DNA from: Spirochaetaceae bacterium
Lineage (GTDB): Bacteria > Spirochaetota > Spirochaetia > Treponematales > Treponemataceae
Assembly (NCBI GenBank): GCA_017622235.1
Contig: JAGARN010000004.1
Coordinates: 1 to 64,000 of the forward strand
Length of the DNA stretch: 64,000 nt
Direction: 5' to 3'
In this document: piece by piece, positions 53,237-63,400 of the stretch
Layout of the letters: every line of letters begins with the position of its first letter
Position numbering within the stretch: the stretch's first letter is position 1
Program-made: the position numbers and the translations under genes
The notes under the pieces: generated by a model
Databases searched by the model: none
What the model saw: the letters and a program-made list of their open reading frames with translations, nothing else
Told to the model about the DNA's origin: nothing

Positions 53237-54394
53237 ATGCATATTTCCAGAAAACACATAACAATTTTTGTAGCAATCCTTATTTTGGTGTTGCTCACAA
53301 CAGTTCTTTTTTTACTTTTTAAGCAACGAACTATTACCGTAGCCTTTAGAGACGTTCCAGAGAGCGTCCAAAGTGCTGTCACTCAACAGCTTCAGCTATT
53401 ACTGAACCAACTAGACGAAAAAGCAGGCAAATCAAAATCAACTTTTCGCCTAGAAACCATAAATTACCCTTCAAACACTCCTGTTCAACAGCAACTTAGA
53501 CAAAAACCAAAGGTAGACCTTTTGATTTGCCAAGCAGGCTTAGTTGCAGACGCTGCCACAGCTTATGCCTTTGAACGAAAAGCAGGCGTGTCTAACTCTA
53601 TCCTAAATACAATGCCACAGACTGTTGCAGAAAGTGCAAAACAAAGCAACAGCCTTGTAGCAGCGATTCCGTTGCTAATTGACCACTATGAACTGGCAGT
53701 AAGCACAAGTTCTGACCAGTTACCATTTATATTTGCCGGTGGCCACGACAGTACGCTCTTAGCTCTAGCAGGAGCAATAGCAGAGGCTGCCTACGGAACA
53801 GAAACTGCAAAACAACTAGCAAAAGACGCAACTAATCTTGCAGCAAAGGAAATCACTACGCTACAGAATGTGGCTAAAATTTTAGCTCAAGGCATTACTA
53901 GTCAACAAATTCCACAATTTTGCCTTAACCTATTACAAGAAGAAGTAGCCGTTTATATGAGCAACACCACCCCAGAAAAAGTTTTTATGCCACTGTCCTT
54001 CCACAGAACCCTTCCCTATGAATCTTTGCGACGGCATAAAAGCACATTTATGCCATCAAATCAACAAAGTCGCAGTTTTACAGCTCCTATAACATATGCC
54101 ATTCCCCTTACCTCAAGAGGAAAAACTGCCAAAACCATTGAAACCCTTCTGCAAATGCTTACTGGCTCTGAATGTCAAGGACAACTTGCCAATGCAACAG
54201 GGCTTGCACCTGTTCACGCCACAGCTTCAACTCCTGATGTTCAAGCCGACGACTTGCGCTACTGGATAGCTGCAAGTAATCCGCCTTTACCACCTTTAGA
54301 TAAGGCGGCTTTTGCTACAGAAAGGCAAGCAGCAGATTTTGCTGATGCTTTCCGTAGCATGGTATTAGAATACGTTAACTCGAACACCCGCTGA
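53237..54394 (+). CDS. Membrane-anchored protein resembling periplasmic solute-binding proteins
   Basis: 385 residues from the ATG at 53237 (MHISRKHITIF). One N-terminal helix (about 8-28) without a lipobox anchors an outward-facing domain. ITVAFRDVPESVQSAVTQQL and KVDLLICQAGLVADAATAYA, then AAIPLLIDHYELAVS, recall extracellular solute-binding (ABC) proteins, but no family motif is decisive. The end is Ala/Pro-rich. The last 30 bp overlap the 3-prime end of the giant convergent gene. Confidence 0.6.
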   Translation: MHISRKHITIFVAILILVLLTTVLFLLFKQRTITVAFRDVPESVQSAVTQQLQLLLNQLDEKAGKSKSTFRLETINYPSNTPVQQQLRQKPKVDLLICQAGLVADAATAYAFERKAGVSNSILNTMPQTVAESAKQSNSLVAAIPLLIDHYELAVSTSSDQLPFIFAGGHDSTLLALAGAIAEAAYGTETAKQLAKDATNLAAKEITTLQNVAKILAQGITSQQIPQFCLNLLQEEVAVYMSNTTPEKVFMPLSFHRTLPYESLRRHKSTFMPSNQQSRSFTAPITYAIPLTSRGKTAKTIETLLQMLTGSECQGQLANATGLAPVHATASTPDVQADDLRYWIAASNPPLPPLDKAAFATERQAADFADAFRSMVLEYVNSNTR

Positions 54395-57300
54395 TATTTG
54401 CGGTATAATCGAACTAATATCCGCTTCTCCTGCTTGAACATCTGTGGGCAAGAACCACGCTTGAACTTCTGTATAGAACGAATATGTTCTAAACAGTTTT
54501 TGTTCTTGTAACGTAACTCTTGGAAATTCAATCTGTGCTACAACAGCAGAAAGCATCTGTGGTTTACCACTTTGGGTTTCTGTAAACATAGAGAAGTTTG
54601 CTCCAAGTGCAAATCCTGCAGAAAGCCAATGCCAATCCGGACCAAGGAAATACTGGAAAGGAACGTATGCAAGATTGGCTAAAAGTTTCATACCAAATAC
54701 ATTGCCACCGTAACGCATTCCTAAACCAGATTTATCAAAGAGATCTCGTTGTGCCTGAGTAAATTGACCGAACTGAGCTTGGAGTTTTACGTTATCATCA
54801 AAGAAGGTAAGACCTATTCCCACATCCCATAATGTAGCACCCCAGAAATGTAAGTCAAAATACAATCCTTGTATAAAGGCTGGAACTTCGTAAGAAGATT
54901 TATCGCCACTACGCAAAGTAAACATTACATTACTTAAACCAACATCATCTGCTGCTAAACCAGAGAATACAATCTCTTCGTTAAACCGACCACCTTCACC
55001 CGGTGAAATCAACCTAATTTCTGGCAAAGTTTTATCAATTTGTATAATAGTTCTAGTAACAGCTGTTTCACCATTTTCCATTGTGGCTCGTGCAATAAAG
55101 AAATGATATCCTTCTTCTAGGTAATCATTTTCTATACGATATCTCCAACTTCCATTTTTTGAAACCTGCGTAAATGTTTTACCATTATCAAAGCTTAATT
55201 CCACAGAAAGGACTCTCTTTTGGCGAATAAGAGTTTTTTCTTCTTTTGAAACCTCTTTGGAATCAAGAATCTCCAAATCTTGCTGAGAGAACACATAACC
55301 AGCTCTACCTTCAAGATAAGGACGTTTCATAGCAAAATCCATCATAGTAAAGTTGTCTATCGTAATCCACGGACCTGTAGGCTCATAGAAAACATAGTGG
55401 CTATTGGACTCTACAAATGAAGAGTTAGTAGTTTGTGCTCTAACTGAAATCTGGTGCTTTCCTGCTGAAACCAACTCTGGCGAAAGTTCAAACTTAAATG
55501 CATCGCTAGAGGTAATTTCTGTTTCCGCACAGTAATTACCGTCAACATAAAGCAGTAAACGTTCAATAGGTGTTTCTGAAGTAACTGTTCCATAAACATT
55601 AAACATACCCTGTACGTGTTCACCATTCATGGGGTACATTAAATCTACTTTTGTAGCCGCAACAGCCTTATCTAACCTAATATTGCGTGAAACACGGCGT
55701 GTGTTACCACCAGCATCAGAACCGGTAAGTTCTACATTGTAAAAACCATCTGGTAACGTGGTAATATCTATAACTTGTGAAATTATCTGGTCAGGAGTTA
55801 AATCTATACGTTCAAGATGGGGTGGCAAAGCAGGTGCATTCTCGTCTAAAGCACGCATAGTTATGTAAAGTTCCACAAGTTCAACATTGTCTATGGTTTG
55901 ACCAGAGAAGAACAACATTCCAGATGTTTCAGAATCGTCTAATGGTAATTCCAGTGTAATATCCGGAACTGTATTATCAATGGTAATAAGACTTGAATAC
56001 AGCCCCTCTATTCCGTAACCATCATATACACGAAGGAATACAACATGAGTTCCATCTTGAATCACACGGGTATCAAAAGTGTATTCCCATTCTTCTGTGC
56101 CAATCGCATCGTTAAAGGTGTTACCGTTATCCAAAGAAATTTGAACTAAAGAAATACCGTTTTTATCAGATGCCCAACCTTTTATTGTAACTGTATCTTT
56201 TACAGTTTTTTCGATATTGGGTTCTACTACAGCTCCCTTTGGTTCTTCTAATGAAACGTGAAATGTGCGACTTACTTCTTCACCTCGAACACCATGTATA
56301 TCCTCTGCGTATACATAAACCGTATGTTCATTATCCGTCATAGACGAAAGTGGCACAGAAATTGAATAGGCTGAATCATAATCAGGCAGCTGGATATATT
56401 CGCCATCATCTATGCGATAACTAATTTTTGAACCACCATCGTCATCAAATACAACACCAGAGATTATAAAATCCGTAGTAACAACATGGTCTTGTTCTGG
56501 CAAGTGAATTTCTGAACGAGGTAGGTCTGATTGATTGTCAATAACAAAATCCCAGTTGCTAACAGTTTGTACATTCCCCACTATATCTGCAAACTCAAAA
56601 GTCATTCCATTTTCCATGGGGAATTGAGGAGTACCAATAGTAATTACAGGTAGAGAAGTAAGCTCAATCTGTAATTTTTCATTTACCGCTACAGTTTTTG
56701 TTGCTCCTGTTGTATCAGTTTCATCAGCCAGAGTTTCATCTTCTTCAACTGTTGCCTCTTGCACATTTACAGGGGGAGCATTATAAAGTCCAGAAACAAG
56801 ACGCCCATTATCTTTTACCTTGAACACTATAGTTGTTTCACCGTTTACGACATCCTCTGCAGCAGGAGTGATTATTTGCACCTGAGGTGGCGTTGTGTCT
56901 TTGTGAATTGAGTTACGATAAGTTGTTTCTTGCCCAAAAGTATCTGTAACACGAATTTCAAGTGGCAAAAGTCCATCTTGGTACGAGTTTAGAGAAATTT
57001 CTTGACCAAATGTAATTTTTTCTTGACCTGTTGTTTCTAGAGCACTTTGAATTTGCAACAATGACCATGAAATTCCACCATCTAATGAAAGTTCAACCTT
57101 TGCTATTCCGTTATTATCAGAGGCTGAACCACTTACCATAACAGAGTTACCTACCCACTGATTTTTAGCTGGAGAATCAACCACAAGAGTAGGTGCATAA
57201 TAACTAGACTCTACAGTAACAAGTGGAGCATTATATTCTACTCCTTCTGAATCTTTAACTACAACAGGAATATCTTTATACACACCACATTTTACCCCAG

Positions 57301-60300
57301 AAATCGTTACTGCTTTGCCATTCGTTTCTATTGCAATATTAGAAGTATTTTCATAATCACCTGCAACAGAAGCAACTAGAGGTGTACGAACATTAAAATA
57401 ACCTGCAATTTTGCCATTTTCTGCTGGCAACCAATACATTTTTTCTTCATCATTTATCTGTGTAGTTGGTTTTTCACGGATTACACCAACTACAGCAGTT
57501 TCTTTGGACAATCCTTTTAATGAATCTGCCGTTACCGCAAGACTAAACCATTGAACTGGTAAGCCTTGCAAAGGAATATCAGCTTCGTAAACTTTTGGAT
57601 TATCCGTTTTACGAATCACAGCTTTACCCGTCTGACTTACATCTCCACCATGAATCTCTGGCTGCCCCTCAATCGCAGAAAGAGCATCAAAACGATAAGA
57701 AACATTGTTTAGAACATCTTCTGAAGTAATTTTTACCGTTACAACAGGTGAATTTTTACCTGAACCTTGAGGAACGACAATTTGCTGACCAGATGTATAG
57801 GGTTTCCCTGCTATCGACAAAAACTCAATATTAGGATTTGATTTTTGCGTAATGTATTGAGAAGAAACAATGACATTTGTTCCTGCTTTTCCGTTTACAG
57901 AAACAGTATTTGTTCCCGGTGAAAGCATATCATAACTTATTGCACCACCTACCGGATGACAACCAGAAATTTCTGTTCCGTTTACTGTGCAGGTAACGTA
58001 ATCTATAGAACCTTGATATGCAACAGTATAATATATTTCATTTCCTCTTGCCCAAGTTACAAGTGGTCTTGTAGCAGTTACAGTTGTTTTACCATCAGCA
58101 GCTGTTGCTGGTAAATCTGGAATTTTACGTACAAAATGGGTTGCGTAACCTTCTGTACCGTCAAAGTTTCTTGCAATAATCTCAATTATGGAAATACCTG
58201 TTCCAAAATAAGCAGAAGGAATACTAAATTCAAATGAACCATCTTCTTCAGATGGGATAAACTCAGAAGCACCTGCCGTGGCTGCTGTTGCCGAAACAAT
58301 AAGACCGTCAGAAGATATCTGTACACCAACTGGAATTATACGATAACGTGCAGAACTTCTCCATGGAGAATTAATTTTACCCTTAACGTAAACATCCTCG
58401 TACCCGTTAGAAACTCCTTCTGTGGTCAAAGTAACAACAGGTGGTTCTGTGTAGTGAACAAACTGAAGGCTTTCGGATTCATATTCAAAGCCACGATCGC
58501 TTTTTATAACCACAGTAACAGGTTCAGAAGTACCTCTAGCCGAACCTGGAACTAATGTAAAAGTGTTACCACTAAGGCTTACAGAAGCAAAATCTGTTTT
58601 AGGTCTCAGTTCCACAGATACCGCATCGCCACCTGCAAAAAAACCGGTAACGGATGAATGTTTTCCAAAATCAATCACACCACCAGATACTGTGCTGTCA
58701 GCCAGTACAACCTGTTGCTTACTTTCTATACGAGTAAGGTTTGTTAAATAGACAAGGGATTGCTGTTTGCTTTCTCGACCATAAATATCTTTAGCAACAA
58801 CATCTATAGTAACCACACCCCATGGCATAGATGAGTTCAATGGAATAGAAATATAGGTAGTTTGCTCTGGCAGTTTAGGAACATAAGAACCAGCAGATTG
58901 TCCGTTTACAAACCACTCTACAGAAGCAATTCCACAAGCGGCAGAAACATTTGTAGTAAAAGAACTTTCTGATTCAGGATGAATTTCCATGCCTAAAGTA
59001 TAAGGCACAGAGCCATCGGAAGAAGAAATTACAGGATGCGTAAATATTGGTAATTCTCCCTGAGCGGTAAAATCTACAATCAGAGGGACACCTTTTATAC
59101 CGTGAACGTCTACCGCGTAAAGCTTTATCTGATGCTTACCACTTGAAAGTACATTTCCGTCGGCAGCCGACATATTACCCGAAAAAGCGGTTTTCAAATT
59201 TATGGTAAAGATACCATCACTTTCTATAAAAGACTCAGCACCACCATTAACAGAATAATAAATCTGAGCAATACCATCATCATCAGTGGCGATACCACGT
59301 ACAAAAAGTTGTTCCGAATCTGCTGCTATAACTGAACCCGCCACAGGATATTGAACATCTATTGTTGCCATATCTGTTTTATGGTCAACATTAATGCTTT
59401 GTTTCCTTGTAGTTACGTTTCCTGCCGTATCAACAGCGGTAATGATAAACGCAGGAGCTTTTCCAACGTAATTTCTAAGATCAAATTCCTTTACCCAATA
59501 AGGATTCCCCGGAATTATATCAAATGAACCTGTTTCTTGTCCAAAAGACCAAGTAAGGCTAGAAAGCCCCACAACATCAACTGCAGAACCTGCTATAGAA
59601 AATATACCATTAACTACTTCATCTTCTAATGGCGAAAGAATACGTACATCAGGTCTTGTGTTGTCAACGAAGAACAAAAATGACGAAAGCCCCGTACTGC
59701 CTTGGTTATCTTCTGCTTTAAACCAACACACCGCAGCCCCATCTGTCATTTTAGTTGTATCAATACGAGCCTTAAATGAACCAAATCCAGTATTTTTATC
59801 AATTTTTAAATCCAAAGGCATATAATTAACTCCACCGTCAACCGAATATGCCAAAGATTTTATACCGTTACCGTCTGTTACAATACCTTCAAGATCTATC
59901 TTACCAGAAACCAAATCACCTATAGCGTAGTTTTCTACAGTAGTAACAGGCTGCCGACGATCAAGATGCCATATAACCTCCACTGGATGACCTTTTACAC
60001 CATTAATATCTACACCATAAACTTTTATCGAATGACTACCCTCTGAAAGTTGCGTCGTATCAAGATAATACGACCAGAAGTCAGCTCCTTCTGCACGCTG
60101 TGGGGATTCATCTGCACCGTCAAAAACTAATTCCACATAGGCTACCGCATCGTCGTCTATACAAGTACCTACAATATTAAGGTTGCCTGGAATACGCATA
60201 TTTTGTACCGGATTTGTAACACCAACAATAGGCAAATCTGACTCAGGATCAATTATAACATTATATGGACCTGCTATACCTTGGTTTCCACCATAGTCTT

Positions 60301-60481
60301 CTGCCGTAACCATAATGTTATACGTTCCCGCTTTTTTTTCGGTAATATCAAAAGATTCCTGCCAACTGTCCATTGTTTCGGCATCTTTTTCTGTAATATC
60401 CCTGTTGCCACCTGCAAAAAGAACAGATACAAGGAGAAAAAATACAACTGTGCAAACAAATTTTTTTAGTAAATATTTCAT
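54365..60481 (-). CDS. Giant exported Ig-like repeat protein with C-terminal barrel-like domain
   Basis: 2038 residues. A signal peptide (CTVVFFLLVSVLFAGG) is followed by at least eight Ig-like (Big/OmpL47-type) repeats of about 90-100 residues, each with DDDGI..V..S.DGG and D...G..G..S/R..VDN. Examples begin near PVAGSVIAADSEQLFVRGIA and DSPAKNQWVGNSVMVSGSAS. The last 200 residues (GLYFDLHFWGATLWDVGIGL, PQMLSAVVAQIEFPRVTLQE, ending ISAGVRVNVF) are amphipathic strands with a terminal aromatic, like an outer-membrane barrel. A surface structural or adhesion role is likely. AAGGAGG precedes the ATG; 16 nt after the next gene. Confidence 0.75.
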   Translation of the reverse strand: MKYLLKKFVCTVVFFLLVSVLFAGGNRDITEKDAETMDSWQESFDITEKKAGTYNIMVTAEDYGGNQGIAGPYNVIIDPESDLPIVGVTNPVQNMRIPGNLNIVGTCIDDDAVAYVELVFDGADESPQRAEGADFWSYYLDTTQLSEGSHSIKVYGVDINGVKGHPVEVIWHLDRRQPVTTVENYAIGDLVSGKIDLEGIVTDGNGIKSLAYSVDGGVNYMPLDLKIDKNTGFGSFKARIDTTKMTDGAAVCWFKAEDNQGSTGLSSFLFFVDNTRPDVRILSPLEDEVVNGIFSIAGSAVDVVGLSSLTWSFGQETGSFDIIPGNPYWVKEFDLRNYVGKAPAFIITAVDTAGNVTTRKQSINVDHKTDMATIDVQYPVAGSVIAADSEQLFVRGIATDDDGIAQIYYSVNGGAESFIESDGIFTINLKTAFSGNMSAADGNVLSSGKHQIKLYAVDVHGIKGVPLIVDFTAQGELPIFTHPVISSSDGSVPYTLGMEIHPESESSFTTNVSAACGIASVEWFVNGQSAGSYVPKLPEQTTYISIPLNSSMPWGVVTIDVVAKDIYGRESKQQSLVYLTNLTRIESKQQVVLADSTVSGGVIDFGKHSSVTGFFAGGDAVSVELRPKTDFASVSLSGNTFTLVPGSARGTSEPVTVVIKSDRGFEYESESLQFVHYTEPPVVTLTTEGVSNGYEDVYVKGKINSPWRSSARYRIIPVGVQISSDGLIVSATAATAGASEFIPSEEDGSFEFSIPSAYFGTGISIIEIIARNFDGTEGYATHFVRKIPDLPATAADGKTTVTATRPLVTWARGNEIYYTVAYQGSIDYVTCTVNGTEISGCHPVGGAISYDMLSPGTNTVSVNGKAGTNVIVSSQYITQKSNPNIEFLSIAGKPYTSGQQIVVPQGSGKNSPVVTVKITSEDVLNNVSYRFDALSAIEGQPEIHGGDVSQTGKAVIRKTDNPKVYEADIPLQGLPVQWFSLAVTADSLKGLSKETAVVGVIREKPTTQINDEEKMYWLPAENGKIAGYFNVRTPLVASVAGDYENTSNIAIETNGKAVTISGVKCGVYKDIPVVVKDSEGVEYNAPLVTVESSYYAPTLVVDSPAKNQWVGNSVMVSGSASDNNGIAKVELSLDGGISWSLLQIQSALETTGQEKITFGQEISLNSYQDGLLPLEIRVTDTFGQETTYRNSIHKDTTPPQVQIITPAAEDVVNGETTIVFKVKDNGRLVSGLYNAPPVNVQEATVEEDETLADETDTTGATKTVAVNEKLQIELTSLPVITIGTPQFPMENGMTFEFADIVGNVQTVSNWDFVIDNQSDLPRSEIHLPEQDHVVTTDFIISGVVFDDDGGSKISYRIDDGEYIQLPDYDSAYSISVPLSSMTDNEHTVYVYAEDIHGVRGEEVSRTFHVSLEEPKGAVVEPNIEKTVKDTVTIKGWASDKNGISLVQISLDNGNTFNDAIGTEEWEYTFDTRVIQDGTHVVFLRVYDGYGIEGLYSSLITIDNTVPDITLELPLDDSETSGMLFFSGQTIDNVELVELYITMRALDENAPALPPHLERIDLTPDQIISQVIDITTLPDGFYNVELTGSDAGGNTRRVSRNIRLDKAVAATKVDLMYPMNGEHVQGMFNVYGTVTSETPIERLLLYVDGNYCAETEITSSDAFKFELSPELVSAGKHQISVRAQTTNSSFVESNSHYVFYEPTGPWITIDNFTMMDFAMKRPYLEGRAGYVFSQQDLEILDSKEVSKEEKTLIRQKRVLSVELSFDNGKTFTQVSKNGSWRYRIENDYLEEGYHFFIARATMENGETAVTRTIIQIDKTLPEIRLISPGEGGRFNEEIVFSGLAADDVGLSNVMFTLRSGDKSSYEVPAFIQGLYFDLHFWGATLWDVGIGLTFFDDNVKLQAQFGQFTQAQRDLFDKSGLGMRYGGNVFGMKLLANLAYVPFQYFLGPDWHWLSAGFALGANFSMFTETQSGKPQMLSAVVAQIEFPRVTLQEQKLFRTYSFYTEVQAWFLPTDVQAGEADISSIIPQISAGVRVNVF

Positions 60482-60497
60482 ATTCTACCTCCTTGTC

Positions 60498-63400
60498 CTA
60501 TTTCATTTGTGCGGTTTCGATGAAGCCACTAGTTGAAATCTTAATTTGATAAGAAACTACAGGATTTGCTGTACCATTACCATAACAATATCCCCAAGAA
60601 GTAGAATTGTAGCCATTCGTAGTACCATTGTGTAATGGTTCATTACGTGATAAAGAACTACTTGTACTTGAGTTTATAACCTTGCCATTATTGTCTTTCC
60701 ATACACCGATGTTTATGTGGTCATTTGGAACAATACTTGACGTTGGAATCAGAGAAACTTCCCAAGCTCCCGTAAACACATCGCTACTTGCCCCAGCAAT
60801 TAAATCCACATTATTTCTGTCAATTCCTTTAACTAAATAAGCCTGCTTTGGTTTTACAGCAGATGTCATATAATATCCAATGTAAGGAATAGCAAGTGTA
60901 CCTGTAGAATCTAATCCAACATCAAGTGTTATTTCTGTACCTACAATACTTTCAGAATCAACAACACAATAATTAAAGTTACCTGAATTATAGGTACTTT
61001 GATATGCATACATGAGATTTGCATTACTTCCGTCATAAGCGGCAACATGAATACCACCTAATTTATCTACAGCAATTTTACAGTACTCACCAACATTTGA
61101 CATATCACCAAATACAGCTATTGGCTGTGAGAAGCCAGCATTTTGCCATCCGTTCTGTCCTTTCGTAACGTTACCAGTCAACTGATTTGCATCTGTATAA
61201 GTTTTATATGAATACCAAAGTTTTAAATTTGTAGCATCATACCAGACAACTACAACTGTATCATCAACAGTAGCCCCTTCACTTGAAACAACAGCAACAG
61301 AAGCATATTCACCAGCACAATATGTAGAATCAGATAGCACTACAGTATTATTGATACTATAATTTTGGGGATTGGAACTTGTACACTCATCAACAAAATT
61401 TCCAAAATTAGTTTTTTCTGTTGAATTAGTTCGTCCTGCTCTAAACCTTATTTCACTGTTCATATCGTCATAGTAAATCATATATAAATCAGTTGCATCA
61501 TCATGAACAGCTGTAGCCATAGCCGGAGAATAAATTCTGTTTTTAAGGAAATCATTTACACCATTATTTTTTTGAGCAATTTTTTCCAATCTTAAAGCTT
61601 TCGAACCATCGTAACTACCTCTTGAAGAGCGTTGTCCAGTTCCCCATCTACTTGTCCATAAACAGAAATTATCTGCTTCATTCTCGTTAATATCGCCACC
61701 CGCAGCAACACCATAACTATTACCCAAAGCATCTACAGTGTATCCAATGGAAGTAAACATATCATAACTTGCTGCCCAATAGTCATAGGCTGTACTATTG
61801 TTGTAGGAAGTTGAATTGTAACCACCCATGCTAAAGTACAATGGACCATTCTTAAACGCAAAGGTTATTTGACCGTCCAATGGATTAATCTTCATTACTG
61901 GCTGTTCAATTCTTCCAGAGATTGCAGGAATTGCTTCGCTATTAATCTGCCATACGTTAAAGAGTATATCATCTGTCAAAAGATTATTATTATCTCCATT
62001 TGGTTGACGATTGTAAGCGTAGTCTTCGTAATTGTCTTGAGAAAGTTCTCCAGTAAAAGAACCTTTTGCATCATTGTTATTTCGATTGTTTAGTGAAGAA
62101 ATTCCATTTACCACATATGAATATTCACCAGAATCAGTAATTGTTATGCTAGTACCACTCAAGTTAAAACCTGAAATAGTTACAGTTTCGTTCTCGTATA
62201 CAGGATAATTTCCCAAAGCTGTTCTATTGTATACGGATGGATTGTTAACTTTTAACTTGCTCAAGCTAGTTTCCACACCTGTAATATATGGAACAACATC
62301 CAGTTGTATATTTTGGTTTGCGATTTGTTCAGATGAATTTACGTGATCAACCGCTGCTACGATTATTTTTACATCAGCAATGGCTACAGTTGGAATACGA
62401 GATGTGTCTATACTAAGTGTCCATTCCACTTGATGACCTTTCTGGTCAAAATAACCTGTGTATTCATCGGTTTCATTTCCATCTGCATCTACAACTTTAT
62501 CTATGTTGAATTCCCAACCATCTTGAGCCATGGTGGCGGTGGGAACAACCCAAGTATTAGAACTAGTATCAAAGAATGCAACTTGTCTAAGAGTTCCGGA
62601 TACACCGTTTGTTCCATAGCCCGCATTTGTAACGTAATTATTAAATGCAAAGTTACCAAAAGATACCCATAAAGAACTCAAACGAACATCGTCATAGGCT
62701 TCGCCACGGAAAGTGATTTTTCCAGAAACTTTGTCATCACCGTCCATAACACCATTAGCAGCGTTAAAGGTATTGAGCAAGTCGTCGCTTAACTCAATGT
62801 GTCCGTTTTCACGGCTGTTTTCGTATAAAGAGTTATCATCTTTCGACTTCCAATACAATGGGTCAATAACCGCTGTTGGTGCTACATCGTCTGTCAAATC
62901 CTGTTTAAAAGTAGCATTAAGCACTGTCCACTGAGAATCTGTTCCCGGACTTGTTTCTTCTGTACTATCCCAGAAACTAAAGCGATATACGTTACTTGCG
63001 TCTTCACCTTCTGTACCAAGAACATTGTTTTCAATGACAAAACTTTCAGTGAATTCAACAGGAGATTGACTTGTTGCAGCTTCTGTAAGTTTTTCTCCAT
63101 TAACATCTTTGCTAAAGATATAATGCATAGGTGCTGTTCCACCAACAAACTTTGGTATTACAGAAAGTTTGTTTTTAACAGTCCAAGCAGATACTCCTTC
63201 TTTCCATGAAGCAGTATCTAAATCCCATATCTCTATTCCGTAAGCAGTATTTCCTGTACCATCTGAATTCAAATTGACAAAGAATTCATCGTATTCGTAA
63301 TCTTCAAATGAACCATTTCCGCTTAAATCCGTACCTAACTTTACAGAAGTAATTCTAGGTCTGTTATTTGAAACATTTGATTCAACAAATCCATGACGAC

